Shown piece by piece: positions 1 through 7,923 of a stretch of DNA of 25,363 nucleotides. A model generated the notes under the pieces. That model had not been told where the DNA came from and ran no database searches. It saw only the letters and a list, made by a program, of their open reading frames with translations. The stretch's first letter is position 1. Every line of letters begins with the position of its first letter. Source of the stretch: Bacillota bacterium (lineage in GTDB: Bacteria; Bacillota; Clostridia; Acetivibrionales; DSM-1351); assembly GCA_023416275.1 (NCBI GenBank), contig JAEZIB010000084.1, positions 1-25,363 of the forward strand, read 5' to 3'. Both the position numbers and the translations under genes were made by a program.

Positions 1-295
1 TGTCGATAATCTTGAGCAAAAATTGCTTCATAAGAGCAAAGTCAAGAGCATCTATAGATCCATTTGCATCAACATCACCAGCAGTTTTTTGTTCACTTGT
101 AAATGTAGCAGTTCCAAGCAAATTCTGCTTCATTAGTGCATTGTCTAGAGCATCTACTGCCCCATCACCATTTAGGTCTCCATAAACAACAGCGGCTGCC
201 TGAACTTCACCAGGAACAGCAATAGCACTGGTTATGGAGATAACACAGGCTAAAATTGAGAAACACAGTAAATACGAGATACTTCTTTTAAACAT
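1..295 (-). CDS. Secreted protein with N-terminal type I dockerin, 5' part only (runs off the window)
   Basis: The frame opens with ATG at 295, preceded by the strong site AGGGGG about 7 nt upstream, and stays open to base 1, giving 98 residues. Residues 1-34 are a signal peptide (basic MFKR start, hydrophobic core, cleavage near VQAA). Residues 36-98 form a dockerin with two calcium-binding repeats, DLNGDGAVDALDNALMK and DVDANGSIDALDFALMK, each followed by a leucine-rich helix (LL, FLLKII). The product should be exported and docked on a cohesin of a scaffoldin. Most dockerins sit at the C-terminus or between modules, so a dockerin directly after the signal peptide implies that the catalytic or binding module lies downstream, outside the window. 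The putative cohesin-recognition pair is Ala-Leu in both repeats, as in C. cellulolyticum-type dockerins. The enzyme class cannot be told from this part. Confidence 0.9.
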   Translation of the reverse strand, partial: MFKRSISYLLCFSILACVISITSAIAVPGEVQAAAVVYGDLNGDGAVDALDNALMKQNLLGTATFTSEQKTAGDVDANGSIDALDFALMKQFLLKIID

Positions 296-482
296 AGATT
301 TTCCCCCTTAAAAAATTTATTTAATTTATTGTAAAGTACAAAAGTCAATTCGGCTGGAATCCCCTTAATTTCAGCACTTAAAACCAAGCCCCTAAAGCCT
401 TCAAAACAAATGCATTATGCATGTGCTCAGAAGTCAAAGCTTTCAAATATAATTGACTCTAAATGTACCTTTACACCATACT

Positions 483-536
483 AATAATGCAAAAACAATA
501 CAATTTTGCATTATTCACCAATTTGGAACTTGTCAA
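483..536 (-). promoter_or_regulatory. Possible promoter with overlapping inverted repeat, upstream of the dockerin gene
   Basis: On the minus strand a perfect TTGACA lies at 536-531. At a 17-nt spacing the -10 position (513-508) reads TAATGC, which is poor. It overlaps a perfect 12-bp inverted repeat, AATAATGCAAAA (483-494) and TTTTGCATTATT (504-515), with a 9-nt spacer. The repeat could be an operator or a hairpin at the 5' end of the mRNA. The dockerin start lies about 200 nt further on. The -35 and the repeat are visible; the role is inference. Confidence 0.35.
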
Positions 537-562
537 TATCTTTTTAATAAAACTTTAATAAG

Positions 563-662
563 TTATATATGAAATTTTTATTAGTTTATTGAAAATTTAT
601 ATAGTATTGAAAAATATGAAAACATAAGGAGAAGTAGGGGATATTTTCTTGCCTCGTTATAA
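563..662 (+). repeat. Decayed, shortened third copy of the TTATAACG element
   Basis: The right end, 631-662, matches copy A (4501-4532) closely: GAAG, a G-rich run, then TTTTCTTGCCTCGTTATAA identical to copy A. To the left, 563-600 still resembles the first hairpin (TTATAT, then ATGAAATTTTT and a GAAAATTT arm), but the middle with the GGCGTGTAA and CGAGGC blocks is missing, leaving about 100 bp. The right end is well supported; the left boundary is less certain. Confidence 0.55.
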
Positions 663-843
663 TTCCACAATTATAGATATATTCCCTTCCGTATTTTGTA
701 TATAATTTACTTATTTACATATTATGTTTTACTTTTCAAACATCATATTTCACTATTTATTGAACGGTTTACATTTAAGCAGCCTCTACCAGTTGAAATC
801 AGCTATTCCAAAGTAAATTTATTATCAATGGAAAGTTGGATAA

Positions 844-902
844 AAAAAATAATTGTATGAATTAGTTGGTGAACACCAATACTATTTCATACAATTATTT
901 TT
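844..902 (-). terminator. Long hairpin terminator of the dehydratase-activase operon
   Basis: The arms AAAATAATTGTATGAA and TTCATACAATTATTTT pair perfectly, and the stem continues inward to TTGGTG/CACCAA with a small bulge. On the minus strand it is followed by a run of eight T, placing an intrinsic terminator about 65 nt after the stop codon at 967. It may also work on the plus strand. Confidence 0.8.
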
Positions 903-966
903 ACACCAAAACCATTAAAAAATCTCCCGCACCAATAAATTTTATGCACGAAAGTATATTTGTATT

Positions 967-1971
967 CTAAATAGTGAATTTTTCACTTTTTGATATATTA
1001 TCGCCCTGCTGTCCGCTCCACTTACCGCACTTATCCCCCCAGCATACAACAGGACTATTATTTAATGAAATTTGAACTATCTCACAGCAGTTAGAACATC
1101 CTGAACATTCCCTACTTATTGCAGTATAATCACCACTTAATTTATCAAAGCCGTTAAACTTTGTTTTACCTGCTCTAAACTTAAGCTGCTCTTTTGCCAA
1201 TAAGGCTACTCCGTATGCACCCATTACATCAAAATGCTTTGGAATAATTATTTCAAGCCCTAATGCTTTCTCAAATGCCTTTACAATACCAATATTAGCA
1301 GCCACACCACCCTGAAATACTATAGGGGCTTCCAATTTTTTACCGTTAGCCAAATTAGCTAAATAGTTTCTCACTAAAGCATCACACAATCCTCTGATAA
1401 TATCCTCTCTCGAATATCCCATTTGCTGTTTATGTATCATATCACTTTCTGCAAAAACAGCACATCTTCCTGCAATTCTGACAGGTATTTGAGATTTTAA
1501 TGCATAATTACCAAAATCCTCAATTGATATACCTATTCGTGAGGCTTGTCTATCAAGAAAGGAACCTGTTCCTGCTGCGCAAACAGTATTCATAGCAAAA
1601 TCATACACTATTTTGTTTTTCAGTAAAATAACTTTTGAATCCTGACCACCAATTTCAATAATTGTTCTTACATCAGGTATTACCTTTTGTGAGGCTATAG
1701 CATGAGCAGTAATTTCATTCTTTACTACATCTGCACCGACAATTGCCGCAGCTAGCTGTCTTCCGCTGCCTGTTGTACCCACTCCACATATCGAAATACA
1801 CGTACCAATTCTTTTATTAATGTCCTTAAGCCCAGCTCGTATTGACTCAATTGGCTGCCCTTCTGTCCTTAAATAAAGCTTCTCAATTACATTATCCTGT
1901 TCATCAATCAGTGTTATATTTGTGCTGACTGAACCAACATCAATACCCATATAACAGTTTACTTTGCCCAT
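967..1971 (-). CDS. 2-hydroxyacyl-CoA dehydratase activase-like ATPase (HgdC/BadF/BcrA family)
   Basis: The 334-residue protein has the ASKHA ATPase fold of HgdC-type activators: phosphate-1 motif GIDVGSVSTN (residues 9-18), IEIGGQDSK (105-113), and a late glycine-rich QGGVAAN. Known activators form a homodimer with one [4Fe-4S] cluster held by two cysteines per subunit. Both are present, C131 in VCAAGTGSF and C170 in GRCAVFAES. In that family ATP hydrolysis drives a low-potential electron into the dehydratase. Beyond the usual ~260 residues there is a C-terminal tail with six more cysteines (CSGCSNCC, CWGDKC) that could hold another cluster; this is seen in activase-related rather than classical HgdC proteins. 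ATG at 1971 follows GAGGAGAG and overlaps the upstream gene by 32 bp, suggesting translational coupling. The substrate system is unknown. Confidence 0.85.
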   Translation of the reverse strand: MGKVNCYMGIDVGSVSTNITLIDEQDNVIEKLYLRTEGQPIESIRAGLKDINKRIGTCISICGVGTTGSGRQLAAAIVGADVVKNEITAHAIASQKVIPDVRTIIEIGGQDSKVILLKNKIVYDFAMNTVCAAGTGSFLDRQASRIGISIEDFGNYALKSQIPVRIAGRCAVFAESDMIHKQQMGYSREDIIRGLCDALVRNYLANLANGKKLEAPIVFQGGVAANIGIVKAFEKALGLEIIIPKHFDVMGAYGVALLAKEQLKFRAGKTKFNGFDKLSGDYTAISRECSGCSNCCEIVQISLNNSPVVCWGDKCGKWSGQQGDNISKSEKFTI

Positions 1972-3055
1972 CTATATGCTCTCCTCTTCTTTTTTTTAGC
2001 AAATCAACGAATGCCTCTAATCTTGTTACAAAGCCAGCTTCTCCTGTCATTTCATCTCTTATAATAGTCATAATTGGGATTTGATGATCCTCCTCTATTG
2101 CTGGAAGTATTGCCTGCGAAACTATTTCAGGCATACATCCCAAAGGATATAAATGTATTATTCCATCATAACCATCCTGCGCATGAATAACACTGTTCCC
2201 TATTGTATGCTGAGTATGTCCGCCCACCATCCTCCCAAGATATGCTTTTGAAGCTTTTACATAACCTGAATCCCGTGGAAGATGAAGGCCTTTTCTTATC
2301 ATATCATTCACAATCCAATCACTTACTGTTACTTTTCTTTCAATTTCAATACCCATATTTCCAAGTATTCTTTCCAATTCAAAATTAGCATAAGGCTCAA
2401 TTGTTGTATATATTTCTCCAACAACGCCTATTTTTAATGGGTTTGCATTTACATCTATTTTTACAGCCTCCAGTTTATTTTCGGTTAGCTTAATATGCTC
2501 TAGTATTTTTTTAGAACCTCTAATCTTAGTAATATCATTTTTAAAAGTTCTATATATCAAATCAACGTTTCCTTTTTCAAGCTCTCTAGCTCTTTTTACC
2601 CTCATAAGCTTTTCCATATTATCTATTTTAACAGCAACTTTCTTAGCTGAATTAGCAACCTTTGCAATATTAGCAAGGTTAGAATTTCCGCTAATTTTTC
2701 TTACTCTTGAAGCCAGTTCGCCTAGTCCTTGTTCAGGAACTTCCAATGTAATAATTTCCATATTTAATCCAATATCATTAGCAGTTTTTTTGAGCATTTC
2801 CCCAAAATACCCCAATTTGCATGGACCACAACCGCCTGTAATAAGCATGGCATCTGCTCCTAGCGCTGATGCCTGAAGCATGTTTCCAACAAATAGTTTA
2901 AAAGGAAGGCAATTTGCTTCTGAGCAATACTTTGAGCCTATTTCTAATGTTTTATTAGTATTAAAAGGCGGTATAATATATTGAGCATTAAAATCATCCA
3001 GAAATGCTTTAGCAACAATATATGTATTACCTAGATGTGGAAATGTAAAAATCAT
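1940..3055 (-). CDS. HgdB-like / DUF2229 acyl-CoA dehydratase activase-related protein (second copy)
   Basis: A 371-residue cytoplasmic protein of the activase-related family (COG3580/COG3581, DUF2229), related to the D-component of 2-hydroxyacyl-CoA dehydratases. Cysteine motifs suit an iron-sulfur centre: KYCSEANCLPFK near residue 45, GGCGPCKLG near 75, and LGCMPE near 305. The C-terminal EAGFVTRLEAFVD is nearly the same as in the gene upstream, so the two are distant paralogues. ATG at 3055 is preceded by AGGAGG at good spacing. The gene overlaps both neighbours by about 30 bp, so the three proteins are probably made together and may form a complex. In some bacteria activase and DUF2229 modules occur fused in one very large protein; here they are separate. 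The reaction is not established. Confidence 0.75.
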   Translation of the reverse strand: MIFTFPHLGNTYIVAKAFLDDFNAQYIIPPFNTNKTLEIGSKYCSEANCLPFKLFVGNMLQASALGADAMLITGGCGPCKLGYFGEMLKKTANDIGLNMEIITLEVPEQGLGELASRVRKISGNSNLANIAKVANSAKKVAVKIDNMEKLMRVKRARELEKGNVDLIYRTFKNDITKIRGSKKILEHIKLTENKLEAVKIDVNANPLKIGVVGEIYTTIEPYANFELERILGNMGIEIERKVTVSDWIVNDMIRKGLHLPRDSGYVKASKAYLGRMVGGHTQHTIGNSVIHAQDGYDGIIHLYPLGCMPEIVSQAILPAIEEDHQIPIMTIIRDEMTGEAGFVTRLEAFVDLLKKRRGEHIDGQSKLLYGY

Positions 3056-4019
3056 GTGTTTTCCTCCTAATAATCATGTCAACAAAAGCCTCAAGCCTTG
3101 TACAAAAGCCTGCCTCAGCTGAATGTTCATCCAGCACTAGCTTCATAAATGGGATGTCGCTTTCCTTTCTGACTTTTTTTTCGACCAGCTCATCCACAAA
3201 GCTATCTACTCCACAACCAAAAGATGTAAGCGCCAATACTCCATCTACTTGGCCACTTTCAATTAATTGAGATACACCTCCATATGCTCTTGTACCATAG
3301 TCCCAAAAGAGCATTTTATCCAATTCCTTACATCTTGATTTTGACTCAAGGTAATCAAGCATATCCAGTGTAACTACCCCAACTCCATAGCCTCTTAGCT
3401 TTTTTATAAGTTCCATATTTATATAGCTGTCATAGACTGTATAGCAGTGTCCAATAACAGCGACAGTAAATTGCGTACTTCTTTTTTGAATCATTCTAAA
3501 AGCTACATTGTCTTGCAAAAATTCATCTGTCAAAACACCAGATTTTAATATTTGTCTTTCACAATGATATGCCTCAACTGCATTTTTGTATGCATTTATA
3601 ATTTTTCGTCTGTCACTGGTTATAAACTCACCTATGCGAAGAGCTGCCAACCAAGAATTCTTATTTGACTCTCGTAGGTTGATTTCTGTATCAATTATTC
3701 TAGGCAACGACTTTGTTGAGTTTTTAATCATATCAGGTACTCCGCAAATTTCAGGACAAATATATTGCTTTCTTGAAATGCTAGTAAATCTTGGCATGAA
3801 GATAACATCAACCTTACCCACTAAATTCAATACATGTCCGAAATAAATTTTTATAGGTAGACACGCCTCGGAAATACATGTGTTTGCTCCATCTGTCAAT
3901 ATGTTTTTGTTAGTTTTATCAGACAGAATTACCTCTGCTCCTAATTCCGTGAAAAATGTTTCCCATAGTTTAGAGTATTTATAGTAATAAAGTCCCCTTG
4001 GTATACCAACTTTTATCAT
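3027..4019 (-). CDS. HgdB-like / DUF2229 acyl-CoA dehydratase activase-related protein (first gene of operon)
   Basis: A 330-residue protein beginning MIKVGIPRGLYYY, the typical opening of DUF2229 proteins. It shares with the next gene a cysteine block (TCISEACLPIK, residues about 47-57), a late SFGCG, and the C-terminal EAGFCTRLEAFVD. Other cysteines lie in YICPEICG and IGHCYT. These suggest an iron-sulfur protein partnering the activase. ATG at 4019 has only a weak, distant AAGG, unlike the strong sites of the two downstream genes, so initiation here may be limiting. No CoA-transferase, dehydratase alpha subunit or transport gene is adjacent, so the operon stands alone in this window. Confidence 0.75.
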   Translation of the reverse strand: MIKVGIPRGLYYYKYSKLWETFFTELGAEVILSDKTNKNILTDGANTCISEACLPIKIYFGHVLNLVGKVDVIFMPRFTSISRKQYICPEICGVPDMIKNSTKSLPRIIDTEINLRESNKNSWLAALRIGEFITSDRRKIINAYKNAVEAYHCERQILKSGVLTDEFLQDNVAFRMIQKRSTQFTVAVIGHCYTVYDSYINMELIKKLRGYGVGVVTLDMLDYLESKSRCKELDKMLFWDYGTRAYGGVSQLIESGQVDGVLALTSFGCGVDSFVDELVEKKVRKESDIPFMKLVLDEHSAEAGFCTRLEAFVDMIIRRKTHDFYISTSR

Positions 4020-4374
4020 AAATATATCCGTGCCTTAAATTCCATTTTAAGAACACCGAAAAATATCAGCACAGAATTTCGCCCTCCTTTGTATATTATT
4101 TCTAAGCACTAGTATGAGTTGAAAAGCATGTGATTCCTATACGCAAAAAACCATGTCAGTAAAAATTATTGACATGGTTTAAATTAGTTATTCAGTTATA
4201 TGTGCTTAATATTTTATTGACCTTGAAGGGTAAATTATAGTGTTAGTTTAATGGTACTTCCGTACAAACTTATCTAAATGGGTTACTCCCAAGATATTTG
4301 TTGAATTAGTATTGGTTCATCATAGTTAATTATACCGCCGCTTACATTCATCATCCATGCTTCATCGTGTATTC
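4020..4374. other. Intergenic region between element copy A and the dehydratase-activase operon
   Basis: It holds the terminator at 4148-4180 and a short stretch, about 4283-4374 on the minus strand, that stays open and ends ...ILIQQISWE then stop. That stretch could be the tail of a lost gene, but nothing in it is recognisable. No clear promoter for the operon was identified. Confidence 0.45.
4148..4180 (-). terminator. Terminator downstream of the amidase gene
   Basis: Perfect 11-bp stem AAACCATGTCA/TGACATGGTTT with an 11-nt loop, followed on the minus strand by TTTTTTGCG. It would stop transcripts coming through the amidase gene and element copy A. Confidence 0.75.
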
Positions 4375-4532
4375 TTATAACGCCTAGATTAAAAAATGAA
4401 ATTTTTCGACTGTAGAAAAATTTCATAACATCAGCGGCGTGTAAGCGAGGCAGGAGATATCTCACCGTCTGAAAAACCAAAGCAGTACCCGCCACTTATA
4501 GAAGCGGGCGTCATTTTCTTGCCTCGTTATAA
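4375..4532 (+). mobile_element. TTATAACG element, copy A (MITE-like, 158 bp, structured)
   Basis: The element is bounded by perfect 8-bp inverted ends, TTATAACG (4375-4382) and CGTTATAA (4525-4532). It aligns over its full length with copy B in the opposite orientation; counting by eye about 87% of positions agree. Internal structure: a perfect 12-bp hairpin 4396-4407/4415-4426; an enclosing helix ACGCC (4380-4384)/GGCGT (4436-4440); a GAG-CTC hairpin near 4454; a hairpin around CCCGCCACTTATAGAAGCGGG; and CGAGGC (4446-4451) able to pair with GCCTCG (4521-4526). It encodes no transposase. No target duplication is evident unless TTATAA or TA itself is duplicated. Its right end supplies the last codons and stop of the amidase gene. 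A MITE or a structured RNA left by an IS is inference. Confidence 0.75.
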
Positions 4533-7531
4533 GCCCAATTTTCTATAGCCTTACCCAAGGAGTCTGCAATTCTCACTTGATTCTCGTAAGCTACAAGCCA
4601 TTGATACTCAGCGGGGTTTGACATAAAGCCACATTCTACAAGTATTGCAGGCGCTTGTGTTGGTATACATACTGACAGGCTCTGCCATCTGTAGCCATCG
4701 TTCTCCCTATCTAAGTTTTTAACCATTTCTTCCTGTATAAAACCAGCGGTTGCCTTAGAGCCTGCTTGCGAATAAAGCGTTAAAAAACCCTTATGCTTTG
4801 TGTAATCAACTGTTACATCCATAGAATTATTGTGTATGGAAACTGCAAGGTCTGGTTTTTCTTTTCTAATCAAATTTGCTCTTTCAGTAAGACTTACATT
4901 AGTGTCACTTGTTCTGGTCATTATAACCGTTGCTCCAAGCGCTCTCAAGTACTTTCTTGTATTTAGTGCAATAGATAAGTTTATATCCTTTTCATAAAGT
5001 CCACGAACTCCTAATGGTCCAATAGCACCTGACTCATTTCCTCCATGACCTGCATCAATCAGTACCTTCAAGCCTGAAAGTGGCTTGCTTCCGTTTTTTT
5101 CAATTTTAGGAGCATTTTTTAGTGAAAATACCAGTTCACCATTTTTATACTGTGCATAATATCCAAAATAATTGTCTGCTGCTTTCAGCTTAAATATATA
5201 CTTTGCATTGCCAGATATATTCTGACAAAGAACTGATGAATAAATAGAACTATTAGGAGCAGCTGTACCAACTTTTATACCCTTCGTGTTATATAATGTC
5301 AATGTAACAGTGCTTGCCTGAGCAGATACATCAAACACAGTATTTACAGGCATTTTAAATGTAACATCTGTATAATTGCTATTAGCTTTAACTCTAATTG
5401 ATGAAATAGTATTTGTATTTATTGCTTTATCATTTACAATTTTTACATCGTTTGCTGATACCCACACCCCGCTCTTTAGTAAATAAAAGTTATTTTGCTG
5501 ACCTACAACATAATCCATAGCACCCTTTATTAATGGGGTTAATCTTGGATATGAGGAAGATGGGCCTGAACGGGCTGGTACTTCTGCTTCCGTTGTATTT
5601 ACAACTGCATACTTATAATACTTTGAAGATTGTACACTGATTTTGTTGCTCAGCGTTTTTGTTATTTTATTTCCATTGTAATCAAGAACAAATACTGGCT
5701 TTCCAAGGCTTAAAACCCTTTGATTCCCTTTTATTGTTGGAAATACAAACGTTCCTGTGTACTTTATTGGTGTCAATTCATTTCCATTTACCTTGCTACT
5801 TGTTACATCTGAATTATTTACACTTTCCACGCCTGTCAAATTAACCTTATAAGCTCCAAGCTCAACCCATACCGTTGCACCTTTTGGCGCTTGACAGGAA
5901 AATGTTACCTTTTGACCTGTTTTCATTGTCATAGCTTGAGTAGGCGAAAAGGAATCAGGCTTAAATTCCGGCTTTGTCATTTTATAAGGTGTTGCAGCTG
6001 TCCCCTTCTTTTTTATATTTAGCACAGTCTCTTTGCCCTTATGCTTGAAAACAAAGCTATTCTCACCATTCTCCAAATCTACGTACACAGTAAAATAGCC
6101 ATCTTCGGAAGTATCCACTTTGGTATCCCCCAAATATATGGGCTGATCAGGATCACCACTGCCAAGAATACTAATCTTTGAAGCTGAAGTTTCATAACCA
6201 TTTGCAGGCGAAGACAGAATTAGTTGTCTATCCTCAGGAACACTGCTGCCAGGATCTCTTCCTACCACATAAATACCATGGAGCTTATCTTTTATGCCCA
6301 AGCTATTAGCTGCAAGTTTTGCATATCCATAAAATATACTACCACTAACAGAATTGCTCTCTCTGTTCAGTGCAATTTGCTTTGGTATTTGTAATGGGTC
6401 AAGCCATTCATTTGCTTGTGTTGTATCATTTATTTTATATGCGGCATGTCCTACATACAGTTTAACCTTTGTTCCGCTACAAACATTTTTCCACCAATCT
6501 AGTAGCACAGAATAGTCCGCTACTTTAAAGCCTATATTCCAATATATTTGAGGTGCTATGTAATCCAGATATTCTTCTTTAACCCATTTCTTTGAATCAG
6601 CAAAATAGTCATAATATGTAGAAATACCGCCTTGTGTATCTGAACCTTCCGGGTTTCTATCTTTGTTTGACCATATTGCAAAAGGACTTATGCCAAATTG
6701 AACCTCTGGTTTTATACTTTTTACCGTTTCATATGAATTTTTAACAAGGGTGTCTATATTGTTTCTTCGCCAATCTTCCTTATTTGTAAAAGTACCCTTA
6801 TACTTTTCATAGGTCTCATCGTCAATAAAATCCTGATTATTTTTTGCCTCAGTTTTTGACGGATAGAAGTAGTCATCAAAATGAATTCCATCAACGTCAT
6901 AGTTTTTTACAATTTCGGCAATTCCATCAGTAATAAGTTTAATTGCTTCAGGACATCCGGGATCCAAGTATAGCTGACCTGTAGGCGCTGTGACCACAGC
7001 ATTAGCAATTTTTCTTGCAGGGTGGTTAACTGATAAGGCCTTCATATCCTTGTCTATTTTACTTATTGCGCCCATAGACAGTCTCAAGGGATTAATCCAA
7101 GCATGAATCTGGATACCCTTTTTGTGACCCTGCTCAATTATGTAGGCTAAAGGATCAAAATCCTTGTCATTTGCTTTTCCTTGTTGACCTGTTAAATATG
7201 TAGACCACGGGTAAATTGTTGATTTATATAATGCATCCCCCGTTGGACGGACTTGAAAAAATATGGCATTGAGTCCCATATACTCAGTATTTTCAACAAT
7301 TTTATCCAGTTCCTTCATTTGTTCTTCTGCAGTCAGACCAGGTTTTGATGGAAAGTTAATGTTGTTAACAGAGGCAATCCACACACCCCTTAAATCCTCA
7401 TTTACCTGCATATCCTGTGCATTTGAAACATTACCTTCATAGGGTTTATCAGTAAATACCTTGTATCCTAAAATGGGGAAAAGCATCAGGACAACAAGCA
7501 AAATACAAATTGCTCCAATTTTTTTATTCAT
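4511..7531 (-). CDS. Two-enzyme cell-wall hydrolase: GHL10 (DigH/YngK-like) glycosidase fused to N-acetylmuramoyl-L-alanine amidase
   Basis: 1006 residues. Residues 1-25 are an N-terminal hydrophobic signal or anchor. Residues 45 to about 410 match the GHL10/DUF187 family (COG1649: RGVWIASVNN start, QVRPTGDALY, WINPLR, and the acidic VDGIHFDDYFYP), which includes E. coli DigH, a glycosidase acting on peptide-free peptidoglycan. Middle parts are Ig-like, then an SH3-like segment (about 640-705) and an AMIN-like beta segment (about 710-810). Residues 821-1000 are Amidase_3 with zinc ligands H829 (DAGHGG), E847 (YEKD) and H900 (SIHNN), and catalytic E966 (VECGF). An amidase makes denuded glycan and a DigH-type enzyme cuts it, so the fusion could do both steps. 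ATG at 7531 follows GGAG. The last residues YNEARK and the stop come from element copy A. Confidence 0.9.
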   Translation of the reverse strand: MNKKIGAICILLVVLMLFPILGYKVFTDKPYEGNVSNAQDMQVNEDLRGVWIASVNNINFPSKPGLTAEEQMKELDKIVENTEYMGLNAIFFQVRPTGDALYKSTIYPWSTYLTGQQGKANDKDFDPLAYIIEQGHKKGIQIHAWINPLRLSMGAISKIDKDMKALSVNHPARKIANAVVTAPTGQLYLDPGCPEAIKLITDGIAEIVKNYDVDGIHFDDYFYPSKTEAKNNQDFIDDETYEKYKGTFTNKEDWRRNNIDTLVKNSYETVKSIKPEVQFGISPFAIWSNKDRNPEGSDTQGGISTYYDYFADSKKWVKEEYLDYIAPQIYWNIGFKVADYSVLLDWWKNVCSGTKVKLYVGHAAYKINDTTQANEWLDPLQIPKQIALNRESNSVSGSIFYGYAKLAANSLGIKDKLHGIYVVGRDPGSSVPEDRQLILSSPANGYETSASKISILGSGDPDQPIYLGDTKVDTSEDGYFTVYVDLENGENSFVFKHKGKETVLNIKKKGTAATPYKMTKPEFKPDSFSPTQAMTMKTGQKVTFSCQAPKGATVWVELGAYKVNLTGVESVNNSDVTSSKVNGNELTPIKYTGTFVFPTIKGNQRVLSLGKPVFVLDYNGNKITKTLSNKISVQSSKYYKYAVVNTTEAEVPARSGPSSSYPRLTPLIKGAMDYVVGQQNNFYLLKSGVWVSANDVKIVNDKAINTNTISSIRVKANSNYTDVTFKMPVNTVFDVSAQASTVTLTLYNTKGIKVGTAAPNSSIYSSVLCQNISGNAKYIFKLKAADNYFGYYAQYKNGELVFSLKNAPKIEKNGSKPLSGLKVLIDAGHGGNESGAIGPLGVRGLYEKDINLSIALNTRKYLRALGATVIMTRTSDTNVSLTERANLIRKEKPDLAVSIHNNSMDVTVDYTKHKGFLTLYSQAGSKATAGFIQEEMVKNLDRENDGYRWQSLSVCIPTQAPAILVECGFMSNPAEYQWLVAYENQVRIADSLGKAIENWAYNEARK

Positions 7532-7635
7532 CTACAACTCCATTTCTGCTGTACAATAATGAATTATTTTAAATTACAGCCGATTCTATGTTTATACTCC
7601 AAAAAAAGTATCTTTTTACGCATTGTTCTATAATA

Positions 7636-7664
7636 ACTATAAAACATTCGACCTATCTTAACAA
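7636..7664 (-). promoter_or_regulatory. Candidate sigma-A promoter of the amidase gene
   Basis: On the minus strand TTGTTA (7664-7659), a 17-nt spacer and TATAGT (7641-7636) match the consensus at 4 and 5 of 6 positions. It lies about 105 nt before the ATG and after the upstream terminator, so the amidase gene is probably its own transcription unit. Confidence 0.5.
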
Positions 7665-7733
7665 TATCTGTCAGTATAATTTAATAATTTTTTAATATAT
7701 ATTAAAAAAATTGTATTTGACGAGAAATGAAAA

Positions 7734-7773
7734 ATGCCCTTTAAAATAGAGGTTAATCTATTCTAAAGAGCAT
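7734..7773 (-). terminator. Long hairpin, probable terminator after the vWA gene
   Basis: 17-nt arms (7734-7750 and 7757-7773) pair with two mismatches around a 6-nt loop. On the minus strand a TTTTCATTT tract follows, so it fits a terminator for the vWA transcript. Confidence 0.6.
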
Positions 7774-7856
7774 CAAAGTTTTATATTAATACTTCTACAA
7801 AAATATCACTATCTCAAAATTTGCTTTATGCTTTAAGCACATCACCCACTATCTAT

Positions 7857-7923
7857 AAAAACGCTTGCGTTTTTTCGAAACTGGAAAGTGCACCATATAA
7901 GCACCAAATATACTTTCGAGTTT
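7857..7923 (-). terminator. Two hairpins directly after the vWA stop codon
   Basis: AAAAACG/CGTTTTT (7857-7863 and 7868-7874) forms a compact hairpin ending in T-residues on the minus strand. A second imperfect hairpin pairs AAACTGGAAAGT (7878-7889) with ACTTTCGAGTTT (7912-7923) and begins next to the stop. They could be a first terminator or a 3'-end stabiliser. Confidence 0.45.

Larger units (their letters stand above)
296..966. other. 671-bp intergenic region between the dockerin gene and the dehydratase-activase operon
   Basis: No coding potential is seen. Going right to left it holds the operon terminator (844-902), a decayed copy of the TTATAACG element (about 563-662), a possible promoter with an inverted repeat (483-536), and a leader of roughly 200 nt before the dockerin ATG. 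I see no further structure in 663-843, which is simply AT-rich. Confidence 0.6.
7532..7923. other. 392-bp intergenic region between vWA and amidase genes
   Basis: From right to left on the minus strand it contains two hairpins directly after the vWA stop (7857-7923), a long hairpin (7734-7773), a promoter candidate (7636-7664) and a leader of about 100 nt for the amidase gene. No coding potential is seen. Confidence 0.6.

Noticed and set aside
755..780. A possible catabolite-responsive element around TGAACGGTTTACA
   Set aside because: The central CG is out of register with the TG-N-AA-N-CG consensus, and the site is not next to a promoter I can support.
4283..4495. A 70-codon minus-strand open frame across element copy A
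   Set aside because: Its first half is only the element read through its hairpins, and it has no ribosome site. The last part may be a gene fragment but matches nothing I know, so it is not called as a gene.
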